Origin: Dromiciops gliroides
Lineage: Eukaryota > Chordata > Mammalia > Microbiotheria > Microbiotheriidae
Length of the DNA stretch: 64,000 nucleotides
NCBI RefSeq assembly: GCF_019393635.1
Contig: NC_057861.1
Span: 172,207,577-172,271,576, forward strand
Direction: 5' to 3'
Every line of letters begins with the position of its first letter. Positions within the stretch are counted from its first letter, which is position 1. The notes beneath the pieces were generated by a model, which did no database searches, was not told the DNA's origin, and saw only the letters and a list, made by a program, of their open reading frames with translations. Made by a program: the position numbers and the translations under genes. Shown here in pieces: positions 10,433 through 21,471 of this stretch.

Positions 10433-10614
10433 AGAAAGAAATGTATAGGGGCGGCTAGGTGGCGCAGTGGATAAAGCACTGGCCCTGGATTCAGGAGTAC
10501 CTGAGTTCAAATCCGGCCTCAGACACTTGACACTTACTAGCTGTGTGACCCTGGACAAGTCACTTAACCCCCATTGCCATGCAAAAAAAAAAAGAAAGAA
10601 AGAAAGAAATGTAT
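10433..10614 (+). mobile_element. type A SINE with (GAAA)n tail, 14-bp target duplication
   Basis: The head GGGCGGCTAGGTGGCGCAGTG at 10449 keeps the A box TGGCGCAGTGG and the B box GTTCAAATCC. The body ends in CCATTGCC, then A and GAAA units. AGAAAGAAATGTAT lies at 10433-10446 and 10601-10614. Confidence 0.9.
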
Positions 10615-11173
10615 TAGGTCATTTATTAGAGGAGAGTGAACTAGAAAGGAGGCGTGCATCTGTCTGGAAAGTTTACACTATATGAGATTTTGATAAGGGC
10701 ACCCACACATGAATCACACATATACAGTTCATTGACCTTGCCAGAGAGGGTAACTTAGGAACAGGGTAAATTGAGATGGATATCAGTATGCGTAAACATT
10801 CAAAGGGAGTTCCTTAAAATCATCTGAGTCAATGGCATCCTTCTCACTACCTGTTCTCATTCAGAGCCTGATTGAAATCCTTTAAGCATTTTCCAAAAAG
10901 CTACCATCCACAGGGGAATATCAGCTATTACTGACTGAATACAAGTTATGAGAGGAAGAAACTCATGATATCCAAAATAAGCACAAGAGAAGCTTTTTTG
11001 TTTGTTTTGATAGGCTAACGTCATAGTTATAGCAGTTTGTGAATTCTGTTTCTGATTGGAAGTCTCTGCAAAACCTGGCTGAACAAGGAGGAAAGCCTGG
11101 GATGTTAAGGAAAGTTAGGCATGAAGGATCTTTTTTTAAAAACACTTTAATTTGTATTAATTTCTTTATTATT
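10615..11173. other. no gene recognised
   Basis: Unassigned sequence, AT-rich at the right end. Nothing nameable on either strand. Confidence 0.4.
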
Positions 11174-11318
11174 AATTTTTTTGGTGGGGCAATGAGGGTG
11201 AAATGACTTGCCCAAGGTCACACAGCTAGTAAGTGTCTAGTGTCTGAGGTCAGATTTAAACTCAGGTCCTCCTGAACCCAGGACCAGTGCTTTATCCACT
11301 GCGCCACCTAACTGCCCC
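11174..11318 (-). mobile_element. type A SINE
   Basis: It reads TTTTTTGGTGGGGCAATGAGG to GCGCCACCTAACTGCCCC. Its head abuts the putative LTR that starts at 11319 without any spacer. Confidence 0.85.
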
Positions 11319-11806
11319 TGTGGGGACCAATTTTTAATTGAGGAGTGCTAGCTAAGCGACTTGCCGCAATATTGGGGCAAGGAAGGAAACCGGCAGCCTC
11401 CCTCAAAACAGAACAAGATTTATTTTAACAAGAACAAACTTAAAAAAAAAAAACGCAAACAGGATCAGTAGGATCAAGGGAAAGGAAATAACAATGGGGA
11501 AAGGGAAATTATAATACCTGAAAAATACCACTGCCCAGGAATCAGCTGAAAATACGCAACAGAACGCCTGTCACTCTCCAGCTTCCACCTAGAATGCCCA
11601 ATTCTCCTCCCCCAAACCTAGAAACACCCCACACAGTCCCAGCCAATGGGATGGCTGCTCTGACAGTCACATGACTACCCTCACTAGGCTTCCAATCATT
11701 ATAATTTTGCCAGGCCCATGTAGGCGATGGCGAGTGGTGATGACGTGAGGTGCCAGAGCCCTGGCAAAGAGTTCCCCTCACTATCCTCCTTGTTCTACCT
11801 CATAAC
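11319..11806 (-). mobile_element. probable LTR of an endogenous retrovirus
   Basis: On the minus strand it starts TGTTATGAGGTAGAAC, carries AATAAA (plus 11419-11424) about 100 bp before its end, and ends GGTCCCCACA. It is more CpG-rich than its surroundings. No flanking duplication is visible because the left side is a SINE edge. Family unresolved; solo or partial. Confidence 0.5.
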
Positions 11807-11923
11807 AAAGAAAAGCAATCAAGGATAATAAACTTGTGCTAAGATAACATACCCTTTGCTCATTTATCTACCGGAGAATGACTCTTGGTCATATATTTGT
11901 GCTAATGCACTATAGATCCTAGA

Positions 11924-12090
11924 AATCGTACTTTTTTTTTTTTTGGTGGGGCAATGAGGGTTAAGTGACTTGCCCAGGGTCACACAGCTAGTAAGTGTCA
12001 AGTGTCTGAGGCCAGATTTGAACTCAGGTATTCCTGAATCCAGGGCTGGTGCTTTATCCACTGAGCCACCTAGCTGCCCAATCATACTTT
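11924..12090 (-). mobile_element. type A SINE, 11-bp target duplication
   Basis: The body spans about 11935-12079, from a T run through GGGGCAATGAGGGTTAAGTG to GAGCCACCTAGCTGCCC. AATCGTACTTT (11924-11934) and AATCATACTTT (12080-12090) flank it. Confidence 0.88.
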
Positions 12091-12230
12091 TAATAGATAG
12101 AAATGATGCAATTTTTTTTCTCACTCTGCAACTCACATGAGGTTACTTTCAGAGAAAATGTTTAACAATCTGAGCCTTTAATGACACAGGTTAAGTTCTC
12201 CCTGAGGGAGCTCCTAGAGAAGGTATGGGG

Positions 12231-12282
12231 ATGATGGTGGTGGTGGTGGTGATGGCAATGACAATGACAATGATGATGATGG
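12231..12282 (+). repeat. (TGG)n/(TGA)n microsatellite
   Basis: Interrupted GGTGGTGGTGGT is followed by AATGACAATGATGATGATGG. Confidence 0.9.
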
Positions 12283-13080
12283 CCGCCAACATTTACATGT
12301 ATGGTGCTTTAAGATTTACAAAGCACTGTTCTTTACAGAAGAACAAGATTGGGAATAAATGATAAATTCCTCCTTGGGAAGAAGTCTAACAGATGTAAGA
12401 AGACCCAAGCCCCCTAGCCTGAGGAGACAGCCTAGAGATCAGATATGGCAAAAAAAGCTTTGAGTACAGAGTTAAGAAGGCCTTGGGAACCTCCCAAATT
12501 AGAGAGGCACAGAAAAAAGAGTCAGGGATTGGTTCTGCTAGAAATACAAGACCATGAATTTTGTAACTTGTAAGAGTGGGGCATCTCATCTGCAAGAGTG
12601 TGACAGAACTGTGCCCCTCGGCCAACCCCCCAAGACTCAGCTTAATCAAGTATGCAGGAATCTAACTGGTTGTGGAAAGAATTTAAAAGAGAAGGTGAAG
12701 GATGAGTCCTTTCAGAAAGGAATTGTCCATCAGCAGCAACCTGGAGACTGAATTTGCCCCAATTTCAAGGCTTTACATTCTGCCAGCAGACATGAGCCTT
12801 CTGGATACCATGTCCCATCACAGGATATATTTTCCAAAGTGTTCAAGCCCTCTGAGATGGAGAAGGATGACTTCCTAATGATATATGAGTTCTGTTTTGA
12901 AGATGGTAGAAGACCGGTTGGAGTTAGAAAAGCTGGTTGTTATGATCAATGTTAAATCTCTATGTGTATCTTTGTGTTTGTATGTATGTGTTTATATAAA
13001 CATGTTATATATCTAGTTTAATTATGTGTATATTGGTGTGTGTGTCTATATGGGAAACCTTTGAGAAACTATCATGAAGA
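12283..13080. other. no gene recognised
   Basis: A short MIR-like antisense trace lies at 12290-12345 (TTTACAAAGCACTGTTC). The remainder is unassigned. TG-rich patches lie near 12960-13050. Confidence 0.4.
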
Positions 13081-13084
13081 AGTA

Positions 13085-13235
13085 GTGTAATATATAATGG
13101 AGAGAGTGCTAGGTTTGGAGTCAGGAGTACAAATCCCTTCTCTAACACTTAACAGCTATGTGACCATGGGAAAGTCTCTCAACTTCCCTCAGTCTCAGCT
13201 TTTTCATCTATAAAATCATGATAATAATACCATCC
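13085..13235 (+). mobile_element. MIR/CORE-SINE relic
   Basis: TTTGGAGTCAGGAGTAC, AACAGCTATGTGACC and CATCTATAAAATCATGATAA are in MIR order. A second, shorter relic follows at 13305-13392 (GGCTTTGGAGTCAGGGGAC). Confidence 0.6.
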
Positions 13236-13397
13236 TGGACAAGCTTTTATTCTGCCCCATCCTAATCTGGGTTTTATTTTTAGCCATCCACAAAGGTAGG
13301 GAGATATGATTTTAAGAATGCTCGGCTTTGGAGTCAGGGGACTCAGATTCATTCCTGCCTCAGAAACTAATTAGCTGTCAGACCACAGGCAAATGAG

Positions 13398-13565
13398 TCA
13401 GTTAGGTCAATGAACATTTATTAAATGCCTTCTATGTGCCTAGTACTTGTGCTAAGCATACAAAGAAAGAAAGGAAAAAAAATAGGTTTTTAGCTGACAC
13501 TCTAATAGGGGAGACATTATGCAAACAATTATGTCCAAACAAGCTATATATAGGAAATAATTAAC
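13398..13565 (-). mobile_element. CR1/L2 LINE 3' end, antisense
   Basis: TCAATGAACATTTATTAAATG, then GTGCCTAGTACTTGTGC, is the reversed 3' end of the LINE, followed by AGGGGAGACATTATGC. Confidence 0.6.
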
Positions 13566-13579
13566 AATGGGAAGGGTCA

Positions 13580-13990
13580 AAGGGCACAGGATCTCAGAGG
13601 CCAGCAAGGCCAACCCATACCTGAACAAAAATTCTCTCATTCCTCCTAACATATCCAATAAGCATCATCTGGCTGCTGTTTGAAGCCCTTTAAAGAGAAA
13701 GATCCCATCACCTCTGAAGGCAGCCCATTCTATTTCTGTATAGCTCTAATTGTTAGCAAGTTTTTCCTGATGGTAAACCTAAATGCTCTTTTTTGTAACT
13801 TCTACTCATTATTCCTAGTGCTGCCCTCTTGGGCCAAACAAGACAAGTCCAATCTCTCTTCCGTATGAGAGCCCTTTAAAGATTTGAAGATAGCTATCCT
13901 GCTCCCCTCCCCTTTTGATAGCCCTACAGTCTTCCTGTAATGCTTGGGGATCTGCTTATAACAGCTGATCACATCTACTTCTGGTTCTTT
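13580..13990 (-). mobile_element. CR1-type LINE 3' region, antisense
   Basis: GAAGGCAGCCCATTCTATTTC, AGCTCTAATTGTTAGCAAG, CTGCCCTCTTGGGCCAAAC and AGCCCTTTAAAGATTTGAAG follow the order of the antisense CR1 3' region. The short frames here are by-products. Confidence 0.6.
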
Positions 13991-13998
13991 ATGTGAGG

Positions 13999-14530
13999 GA
14001 ATAAGTAAATGCTCAATTAGGGAATGGCTGAACAAGTTGTGGTATATGACTGTGAAGGAATACTACTGAGCTATAAGAAATAATGAGCTCCATGATCTTA
14101 GATAAATATGGATACTCTCACACAGAAAAATGAAGAGCAAAGTGAGCTAAACCAAGAGAACATTGTATATCGAAATTGGAATGTTGTTTTCAGAACAACT
14201 TTGATCGATTAACTATTATAAATACCCAGATTAACTATGAAGGAAGATACTAACTGCACCCAGAGAAAACTGAGAAATAGATGTATATATAGAATGATTT
14301 TACATATATATGTATACATACATACATACACATATATGTGTCTGATGATGGCCATCTGGGGAGGGGAAATAAATTTACATGATAACTATTATATATTTAA
14401 AAGGATAGCAAATTGTATACAATAGATTTGTAGTTTCAAGCCCAATCATCTTTTTTAATCATACTATGTTATGGAAATGCTTGTTTTATTTCATAAATTT
14501 TAAAAAAATCAATTCTTTTTTTTTAAAAGC
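13999..14530 (+). mobile_element. LINE-1 3' end
   Basis: GGAATGGCTGAACAAGTTG, TACTACTGAGCTATAAGAAA and AACCAAGAGAACATTG lead into a 3' UTR ending TGTTATGGAAATGCTTG. A (CATA)n patch lies at 14305-14335. Confidence 0.75.
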
Positions 14531-14975
14531 TGGAGAAAGAAAACAACCTTTGGGAAATTCCAACATGGTTGGTTCAAAATGGGGAAGACTGAAAACTCAT
14601 TTGTCCTCCGAATTTGATCTCTGGAAAATTGTTTTGGAGTTTATAGAGTTTTTGTTGCCTTATTTTCTTATGCCTGGCCATCATGAAATTAACTTTTCTT
14701 TCAGTCAAGTACCAAGACTATCAGTAAGGAATGGGACTGTGGTATGAGGGACAAAGTAGAATTTGTACTATTATGATTTTGACTATTTGGGTCTGAGTTT
14801 CAGGCTTGGGATTACATGTACTATTGCTACTTCCTCTTCTGTGCTTGGCCTATGTTGTGGGAGAGCAACTGTAATCCTGGATAGCAATATTAATTGGATA
14901 AAAGACATTACAAGAAACCACCATGTTGGGCTGCTGGGAGGTGTTAGGATCATGAAAGGAAGGGAAATAGGTCAG
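14531..14975. other. no gene recognised
   Basis: Two overlapping open frames of about 90-110 codons have no recognisable domain and run into the neighbouring SINE. I treat them as chance. Confidence 0.4.
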
Positions 14976-15218
14976 GGTCTATTTTCTTTTTTTTCCCCTT
15001 TTTTCTTTTTCTTTTTCTTTTTCTTTTTCTTTTTCTTTTCTTTTCTTTTTTCTTTTCCTTTTTTTTGCGGGGCAATGAGGGTTAAGTGACTTGTGCCGGG
15101 TCACACAGCTAGTAAGTGTCAAGTGTCTGAGGCAGGATTTGAACTGAGGTTGTCCTGAATCCAGGGCCAGTGCCTTATCCACTGCACCACTTAGCTGCCC
15201 CCCACTCCGGTCTATTTT
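14976..15218 (-). mobile_element. type A SINE with (TTTTC)n tail
   Basis: The reversed tail is a TTTTC array (about 14986-15066), then GCGGGGCAATGAGGGTTAAG, ending with ACTTAGCTGCCCC. GGTCTATTTT is found at 14976-14985 and 15209-15218. Confidence 0.88.
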
Positions 15219-15654
15219 TTTAAATAAAAAAATTAAAATGTTGGGAAATATTAGGACTACCTCTCTTAGGGATACGTAGAGATTTCGTATTGGAGATTGT
15301 TGAGTACAAGAGGAGAAGTCTTCATTGTGAAATAGGTAGAACAAATAAGAGATAAGCAAGTAGATACTAATTACCTGAGAACTACACAAAGATCTTTAGT
15401 ACTCAGTGATTAGTGGAAAACTGAATTTTTGCAAAGGAATTTGACCCTGTGAAGAAACTAGACTTGGTCATGGCTAACTAGGACAAAGTGGACAAGGGAA
15501 GAAAAGGATGAAGATAAATGAACTGAAAGCCTAGAGAAATTTGCCAGCCACAAAAACATATGAAAGGACAGGAATGTAGCCAGACAGGAGAAGGACATCA
15601 AACCTTGCTCTGTTTAGTTTTGTTCCTAAGTCATTTCCCTTTTCTACATATTTT
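15219..15654. other. no gene recognised
   Basis: Unassigned sequence. Confidence 0.4.
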
Positions 15655-15835
15655 CATTGGAGCTAGGTGGCACAGTGCCAGGAAGACCTGAGTTTAAATC
15701 TAACCTCAGACACTTATGCCTCAGTTTCCTCCTCATCTATAAAATGAGTTGGAGAAGAAAATGGCAAACCATTTGCCCAAAAAACCCCAAATAGGGTCAC
15801 GAAGAGTCAGAAAATGACCAAACAATAACAAAACG
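15655..15835 (+). mobile_element. type B SINE with internal deletion
   Basis: GGAGCTAGGTGGCACAGTG jumps to the middle part (GGAAGACCTGAGTTTAAATC), then TCAGTTTCCTCCTCATCTAT and AAAACCCCAAATAGGGTCAC. Confidence 0.75.
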
Positions 15836-16577
15836 GAGTTTTGGAACTGAGAAACTAGGTGACTCCAAACCTAAAAATTCTTTGGAATTTTGCCTCTAAA
15901 TATGTATTGAGTTTAGCATATGAAATGAAATAGTAACTTATGTAAAACTTCTGACCCAAAGTCGGACAGAGATTCCCGCAAAAGATGCTGTCCTTAATGA
16001 CAAAAAGACAGATTAAAGCAATAATTACTCCTCTGATGTTAGGATGAAAGCAGCATATTCTTGTGACTTTACACAGAAAGAATACTGAAAAAATCTGATA
16101 GTGGGAGTTACATATGATTGAAGATTAGCTGAATGGAAATTATGGAAGGTTAGAGAGATTAGGGGGCGGGGGTGACAAGGTGATGGGATCTAAAGTAACT
16201 GCTAGCAAATCACTGAAGTGACTGATCATGGCCTCAATACTGGATGGAAAAGTAAGTGCAGACAAAAGAAGTGATAGACAGACATGGAGAACAATGAAAG
16301 GTAAAAGGGAACATATGGTATAATAATAGAGGTTTTGTTCCTGAGAGTGAGAAAGGTAGAAAGATTGAAGGTTGTGGTTGGAAAGTAAAATTTCAAAGGT
16401 CAGGGCCTTGAAATTGGTACAGTTTCATATGCTAGTGAGAACAAAGTTCTAATCAGGCCAGTGCAGGAGTCAATAGGAAAGTCAGTAGAGATGAAAAGTA
16501 ACAGTAATATAGAGAAAACCTCACTATAAATGAGAACTTCCCAAAGATGATGCCAGAGGGTGGGGTGGAAATGAATT
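15836..16577. other. no gene recognised
   Basis: Purine-rich unassigned sequence, possibly a very old antisense LINE. No frame or motif supports a gene. Confidence 0.35.
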
Positions 16578-16745
16578 ATAGGATTTCAGAACTGAAAGGA
16601 AAATCATGAGTCATCAAGGCTAATCTATAAGTTAACAGAAATTCCTCCTACAGACTCTGAAAAATCACTATCTAGCATCCACATGATGGAAACCTCACTA
16701 CTTCTGAGACAGCCCATTATACACAGTAAGAAAGGTGCTAAAGTC
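16578..16745 (-). mobile_element. CR1-type LINE 3' fragment, antisense
   Basis: ATAGGATTTCAGAACTGAAAG, then GAAACCTCACTACTTCTGAG, then ACAGCCCATTATAC, resembles the antisense CR1 3' region seen at 13580-13990. Confidence 0.45.
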
Positions 16746-17000
16746 TTCAAAGAGAGTAGCTAATAAATTAGGGGTGGGGAGATAACATGACATGAATGAG
16801 ATAGTAAAATCTTATTACTTAAATTTTGAAGGAGACAAGTGGCAGAATTGTCTGGGAAGCATGGAGTACATTGAGCTCTCCTCCTGATCTTGTGAGTTGT
16901 GGGGAGGGAAACAAGTGACCTACAATGAAGAATGTTTTAAAGGATATTATCCTTAAAGGAGAAGTTCCAATTAAACAAGGAAAAAGGAGATTTGTTTTTT

Positions 17001-18060
17001 AAAGATTAAGTATGTAATGTGGAAATATGTTTAATATGATTGCACATGTATAACCTATATCAGATAGTTTGCCATTTGTGGGGAGGGGGAAGGAGAAAGG
17101 GACAAAAATTTGGAACTCAAAATCTTATAAAAAATGAATGTTGAAAAGTATCTTTACATGTAATTTAAATATAAAATACTATTCAAATAAAGAGATTAAA
17201 TGACAAAAAAGGAAAATGATAAATGTTGGAGAAGATGTGGGAAAATTGGAACACTAATGCACTGTTGGTGGAGCTGTGAACTGATCCAACCATTCTGGAG
17301 AGCAATTTGGAACCATGACCAAAAGGCTTGAAAACTGTTCATACCTTTTCACCCAGTAATACCACTACTAGGTCTATATCCCAAAGATATCATAAAAAAA
17401 GGAAAAAGGACACATGTACAAAAATATTCATAGCAGCTCTTTTTGTGGTTGCAAAGAATTGGAAACTGAAGGGATACCCATCAATCGGGGAATAGTTAAA
17501 CAAGTGGTGGTATATGAATGTAATTGAATACTATTGTGCTGTAAGAAATGATAAGCAGATGGATTTCAGAAAAACCTGGAAAGAACTGTATGAATTGATG
17601 CTGAGTTAAATGAGCAGAACCAAGAGAACATTGTACAAAGTATCAACAACATTTTGTGATGATCAACTGTGATAGACATAACTCTTCTCAGCAATACAAT
17701 GATCCAAGACAATCCAAGACAGTGCCTAAAGACTTATGGTGGAAAATGCTCTCCACACTCAGAAAAAGAACTATGGAGTCTGAATGCAGACTGAAGCATA
17801 TACTATTTTTACTTTTGTTGTTGCTCTTTTGTTATTGTTCCTGTTTATTCTTTCTTGCATTTTCCCCCATTTGTTCTGATTAATTTGGAAATATGTTTAA
17901 CATGATAATAACGTATAACTTTTATCAAATTGCTTACTGGCCTTGGGAGGAGGGAGAAAAATTTGGAACTCAAAAAATATCTTTACATGTATTTGAGAAA
18001 AAATTTAAAATACAAACAAAAACAAACAAAACAAAACAAACAAAAAAAGATTAAGTATGT
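17001..18060 (+). mobile_element. LINE-1 insertion with two 3' tails and a 15-bp target duplication
   Basis: AAAGATTAAGTATGT stands at 17001-17015 and 18046-18060 without mismatch. Between them lie a LINE-1 3' tail (17016-17190, CATGTATAACCTATATCAG to AAATACTATTCAAATAAAG) and then a longer LINE-1 3' region (about 17190-18045) with AGATGTGGGAAAATTGG, CCATTCTGGAGAGCAATTTGG, GAACATTGTACAAAG and a second tail. No ORF2 frame is intact. Confidence 0.8.
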
Positions 18061-18149
18061 TCAGAGCAGAAAGGTGCCAAAGAACACAGTAAAACAAGCT
18101 AGGTGAGGGGTGAGCAAGAATGGAATTGATCAGGAGAGGAATGAGTTAA

Positions 18150-19375
18150 TCTTAGCAGAGCTGAGAGTGATCTCATTCCATCACGTTTACTCCAGCAGAT
18201 TGCTGCTTCTATCATACTCAATCTCTCACTAATTTGCAATCACTCCCTGTCAACTGACTTCTTCCCAACTACCAACAAACATGGCCATGTCTCCTCCATC
18301 ATCAAATAATCCATCCCCACTAGCTAATGCCTTATAACCTTCCTCCCTCCTGTGGCTAAACTCCTGGAGAACTGCTGCTTCCACTTCCTTTGCTCTCACT
18401 CTCTTAACTCTCTGCAGTCTGGTTTCTGACCTCAGTGTGAAACTGCATGTTCTCTCCAAAGCTACTGGAGAGGTCTTAATTGCCAACTTTAGTGAATTTT
18501 TCTCAATCCTCACCCTTCTTGATTTCTCTGTGGTCTTTGACACCTTCTCAGTCACCTTCTTCTTGACACTCTCTTCTCTCTAGGTTTTCATGACACTACT
18601 TTCTCTTCATTCTCTTCCTGCCTGTTTGACAGTTCTCTGTCTTCTTTGCTGGATCTTCATCTACATAACATTAGCTCACTGTCTCTGTGTCCCAAGGCTC
18701 TTTTCTAGATCTTCTCTTCTCCCTTTCTATTTCACTTAGTGATCTCCTTAGCTCCGGTGATTTCAGCAATCATCTCTATGCAGATGACTCACAGATATAC
18801 TTGTCCAGCCCTAACCTCACTCCCAACTTCCAGTCTCATATCTCCAACTGCCTATTAGACATCTTGAATTGGATATCCTATGGGCATCTCAAACTCAACA
18901 TGTCTGAAAATGAACTCATTATCTTTCCCCTCAAACCTTCCCTTATTTCTAAATTCCCTGTTACTGTGGAAGGTCCCAACATACTCTACACACACTCACA
19001 AATTAGGTGTTATCCTTGACTCCTCAGTATCTCTCACCTCCCATATCCAATCAGTTGTCAAGTTGTATCATTTCTAACTCAGGAACAACTCTCTTACAAT
19101 CCCTTTTCTCTCCTCCGATAATTCAACCACCCTAGTGCAAGCCTTCATCTCCTCACACCTGGACTACTGCAATAGCCTACAGGTTGCTCTGCATGCCACA
19201 AGTCTCCCCTTTCAGTTCTTCCTCCATTCAGCCACTAAAGTAATTTTCCTAAAATGCAGATCCAAACAAGCCACTGAAACCCCACCCCCGAATAAAATCT
19301 GATGGCTTCCTATTATTTTCAGGATATAATATGAAATCCTCACTTCTGAAAGTGCTGATACTTGTTAAGTCAAAG
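18150..19375 (+). mobile_element. CR1/L2-clade LINE, reverse transcriptase region
   Basis: The plus frame at 18687-19019 contains HLYADDSQIYLSSPNL, the YADD box of the reverse transcriptase, followed by HISNCLLDILNWIS and HLKLNMSENELIIF. Further on, in shifted frames, come VILDSSVSLTSHIQS and AFISSHLDYCNSLQ, the downstream RT motif of the CR1/L2 clade. 5' truncated, with stops and frameshifts; not functional. Confidence 0.8.
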
Positions 19376-19394
19376 AGAAACAAACAAGAAAGAA

Positions 19395-19812
19395 GCTATA
19401 GGATTGCAGCTAGGTAGTGCAGTAGATAGAATGGATAGATCTGGAATCAGAAGACCTGAGTTGAAATTTGGCCTCGGATACTTAGTAGGTGTTGGACAAG
19501 TCACTTGACTTCACTCAGACTCTGTTTCATCTATAAAATGGGGACAATAGGGGTAGCTAGGTGGCGCAGTGGATAAAGCACCAGCCCTGGATTCAAGAGG
19601 ACCTGAGTTCAAATCTAGCTTCAGACACTTGACACTTACTAGCTGTGTGACCCTGGGCAAGTCACTTAACCTTCATTGCCTGGAAAAAAAATGAGGACAA
19701 TAATAACATCTATGTTCCAAAGTTGTTGTGAGGATAAAATGAGGGAATGTTTGTAAAGTGCTTTGCAAACCTTAAAATGGTATATAAATGCTATCATCAT
19801 TATTTTTATCAT
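19395..19812 (+). mobile_element. older SINE/MIR relic, split by a type A SINE
   Basis: AGCTAGGTAGTGCAGTAG and CTCTGTTTCATCTATAAAATG flank the younger SINE on the left. AATAATAACATCTATG, TTGTAAAGTGCTTTGC and GGTATATAAATGCTATC follow on the right, as in the MIR 3' end. Confidence 0.7.
19538..19702 (+). mobile_element. type A SINE, 12-13-bp target duplication
   Basis: The body spans 19550-19689, with the head GGTAGCTAGGTGGCGCAGTG. AATGGGGACAATA (about 19537-19549) and AATGAGGACAATA (19690-19702) flank it, inside the older relic. Confidence 0.88.
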
Positions 19813-19844
19813 TAATTCAATAGAAGCCTAGAAAAATTAGATTT

Positions 19845-20366
19845 AAGAGATATATGACTCATGATGGAAAAGGCTCTCCAAATCCAGAAAAAAAAAAACT
19901 GTGGAATATGGATGCTGATTGAACCATACTATTTCTTTTGGTTTTGGTGCTGTTGTTTTTCTTTTTTGAGGTTTTTCCTTGTTGCTCTGATTCTTCTCTT
20001 ATAACATGACTAATGCAGAAATATGTTTAATGTTATTATATATATATATGTATATATATATATATAAAACCTATTTCAGATTACCTGCTGTCTAGGGGAG
20101 GGAGGGAGAAAAATTTGAAATTGGAAATCACATATAAACAAATGTTGAAAACTTTCTCTACATGTAACTGGAAAATAATAAAATACTTTTATTTTTAAAT
20201 AAATGTTATTGTACATATATAACCTATATCAGATTACCTGCAGTCTTGGGGGGGGGAAGAGAGAGGAGAGAGGGAGAAAAATTTGAAATTAGAAATCTTA
20301 GAAAAACAAATGTTGAAAACTATATGTAACTGGAAAATAATAAAATACTTTTATTAAAAAAGAGAT
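19845..20366 (+). mobile_element. LINE-1 3' end with duplicated tail
   Basis: A LINE-1 3' UTR (19855-20196, TGACTCATGATGGAAAAGG to ATAATAAAATACTTTTATT) is followed by a second copy of its last about 160 bp (20205-20360) ending in the same ATAATAAAATACTTTTATT. AAGAGAT lies on both outer sides (19845-19851, 20360-20366). A (TA)n patch lies at 20036-20066. Confidence 0.7.
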
Positions 20367-20978
20367 GACAAATATTGAAAGGGTTTATGGGAACAGTTTT
20401 ATTTTTATTCAAATGTGTATGGAATATTTATAAAAATTATTTTCATCCTATGGCCAAATTTTAAAATATTATTTTTATAGACCATCATACTGTTAGAATA
20501 GCCATCAATAAGGGAAAATTAAAAGAAGCAGCCCTAAATGGCAGCTAAGAAACAATGTGCTTCATATGACTGAGTCTAAGATTAAATTACAGATATAGTA
20601 AAAAGATTTTCAAGGACAATGACAATAATAATACAAAAATACAACATTTATAGGCTAGAACTACAGCACTTCTTAGACACAAATGTATTTCTGTGGCAAT
20701 GGGGAAAAAAATTCTCCCAGAAGAGTCCCTAGAAACTGACTATGTGAGCTCCAGGAAGACAGAGGACTGGACTGAATGTTAAAAACTTAGAGCTGTTTCC
20801 CCTCACCTGGAGGAGAAACTATCCCAGAATGACTAGATGTGCACCAGAATACAGAAATGAAAGAAAAACGTCTCTGGATGTTCAATTCAAGAAAAAGGGG
20901 GAAATGGTATAAATCTGAATGCAAATGGAAGTTGAGTAGTTTCAGAAGATATAATCAGGTCTTGGCTATTAATTCTAC
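20367..20978. other. no gene recognised
   Basis: Unassigned AT-rich sequence. Confidence 0.4.
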
Positions 20979-21232
20979 TAGGAGCAGCTAGGTGGCACAG
21001 TTGTGAGTGCTGGATCTTGAGTCAGGAAGACCTGAGTTCAAATCCAACCTGAGACTTTCATTAATTGTGTGACTTATCCCGGTTTGCCTCAGTTTCCTTA
21101 TTTCTAAAATGAACCAGAGAAGGAAATAGCAAACCACTCCGATATCTTTGCCAAAAACAAAAAACCAAAACCCCAAATGGGGTCACAAAGAGTCAGATAC
21201 ATTTTGAAAAGATTGAACAACAAATATATGTA
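20979..21232 (+). mobile_element. type B SINE
   Basis: GGAGCAGCTAGGTGGCACAG leads to CCTCAGTTTCCTTATTTC, ACCCCAAATGGGGTCAC and GATTGAACAACAAA. Confidence 0.8.
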
Positions 21233-21264
21233 TAGGCATATGCAACATAGATATGGAAAAGAGT

Positions 21265-21471
21265 CAAGGTATTTCTTTTTTGTTTGTTTGGGTTTTTTTT
21301 GGGGGGGGGGGTTGGGCAGGGCAATGAGGGTTAAGTGACTTGCCCAGGGTCACACAGCTAGTAAGTGTCAAGTGTCTGAGGCCGGATTTGAACTCAGGTC
21401 CTCCTGAATCCAGGGCCAGTGCTTTATCCACTGCACACCTAGCTGCCCCGCCCCCCCCCAAGGTATTTCTT
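21265..21471 (-). mobile_element. type A SINE flanked by homopolymer runs, 13-bp target duplication
   Basis: CAAGGTATTTCTT lies at 21265-21277 and 21459-21471. The body reads from a T/G-rich reversed tail with an 11-G run through GGCAATGAGGGTTAAGTGAC to CACACCTAGCTGCCCC, followed by a C run. Confidence 0.88.

Noticed and set aside
10449-10600. tRNA gene from the A box TGGCGCAGTGG and B box GTTCAAATCC
   Set aside because: These belong to the SINE head. No cloverleaf is completed and the copies are dispersed with target duplications.
18687-19077. A host gene with the YADDSQIY motif
   Set aside because: It is the reverse transcriptase of a CR1/L2-clade LINE with broken frames.
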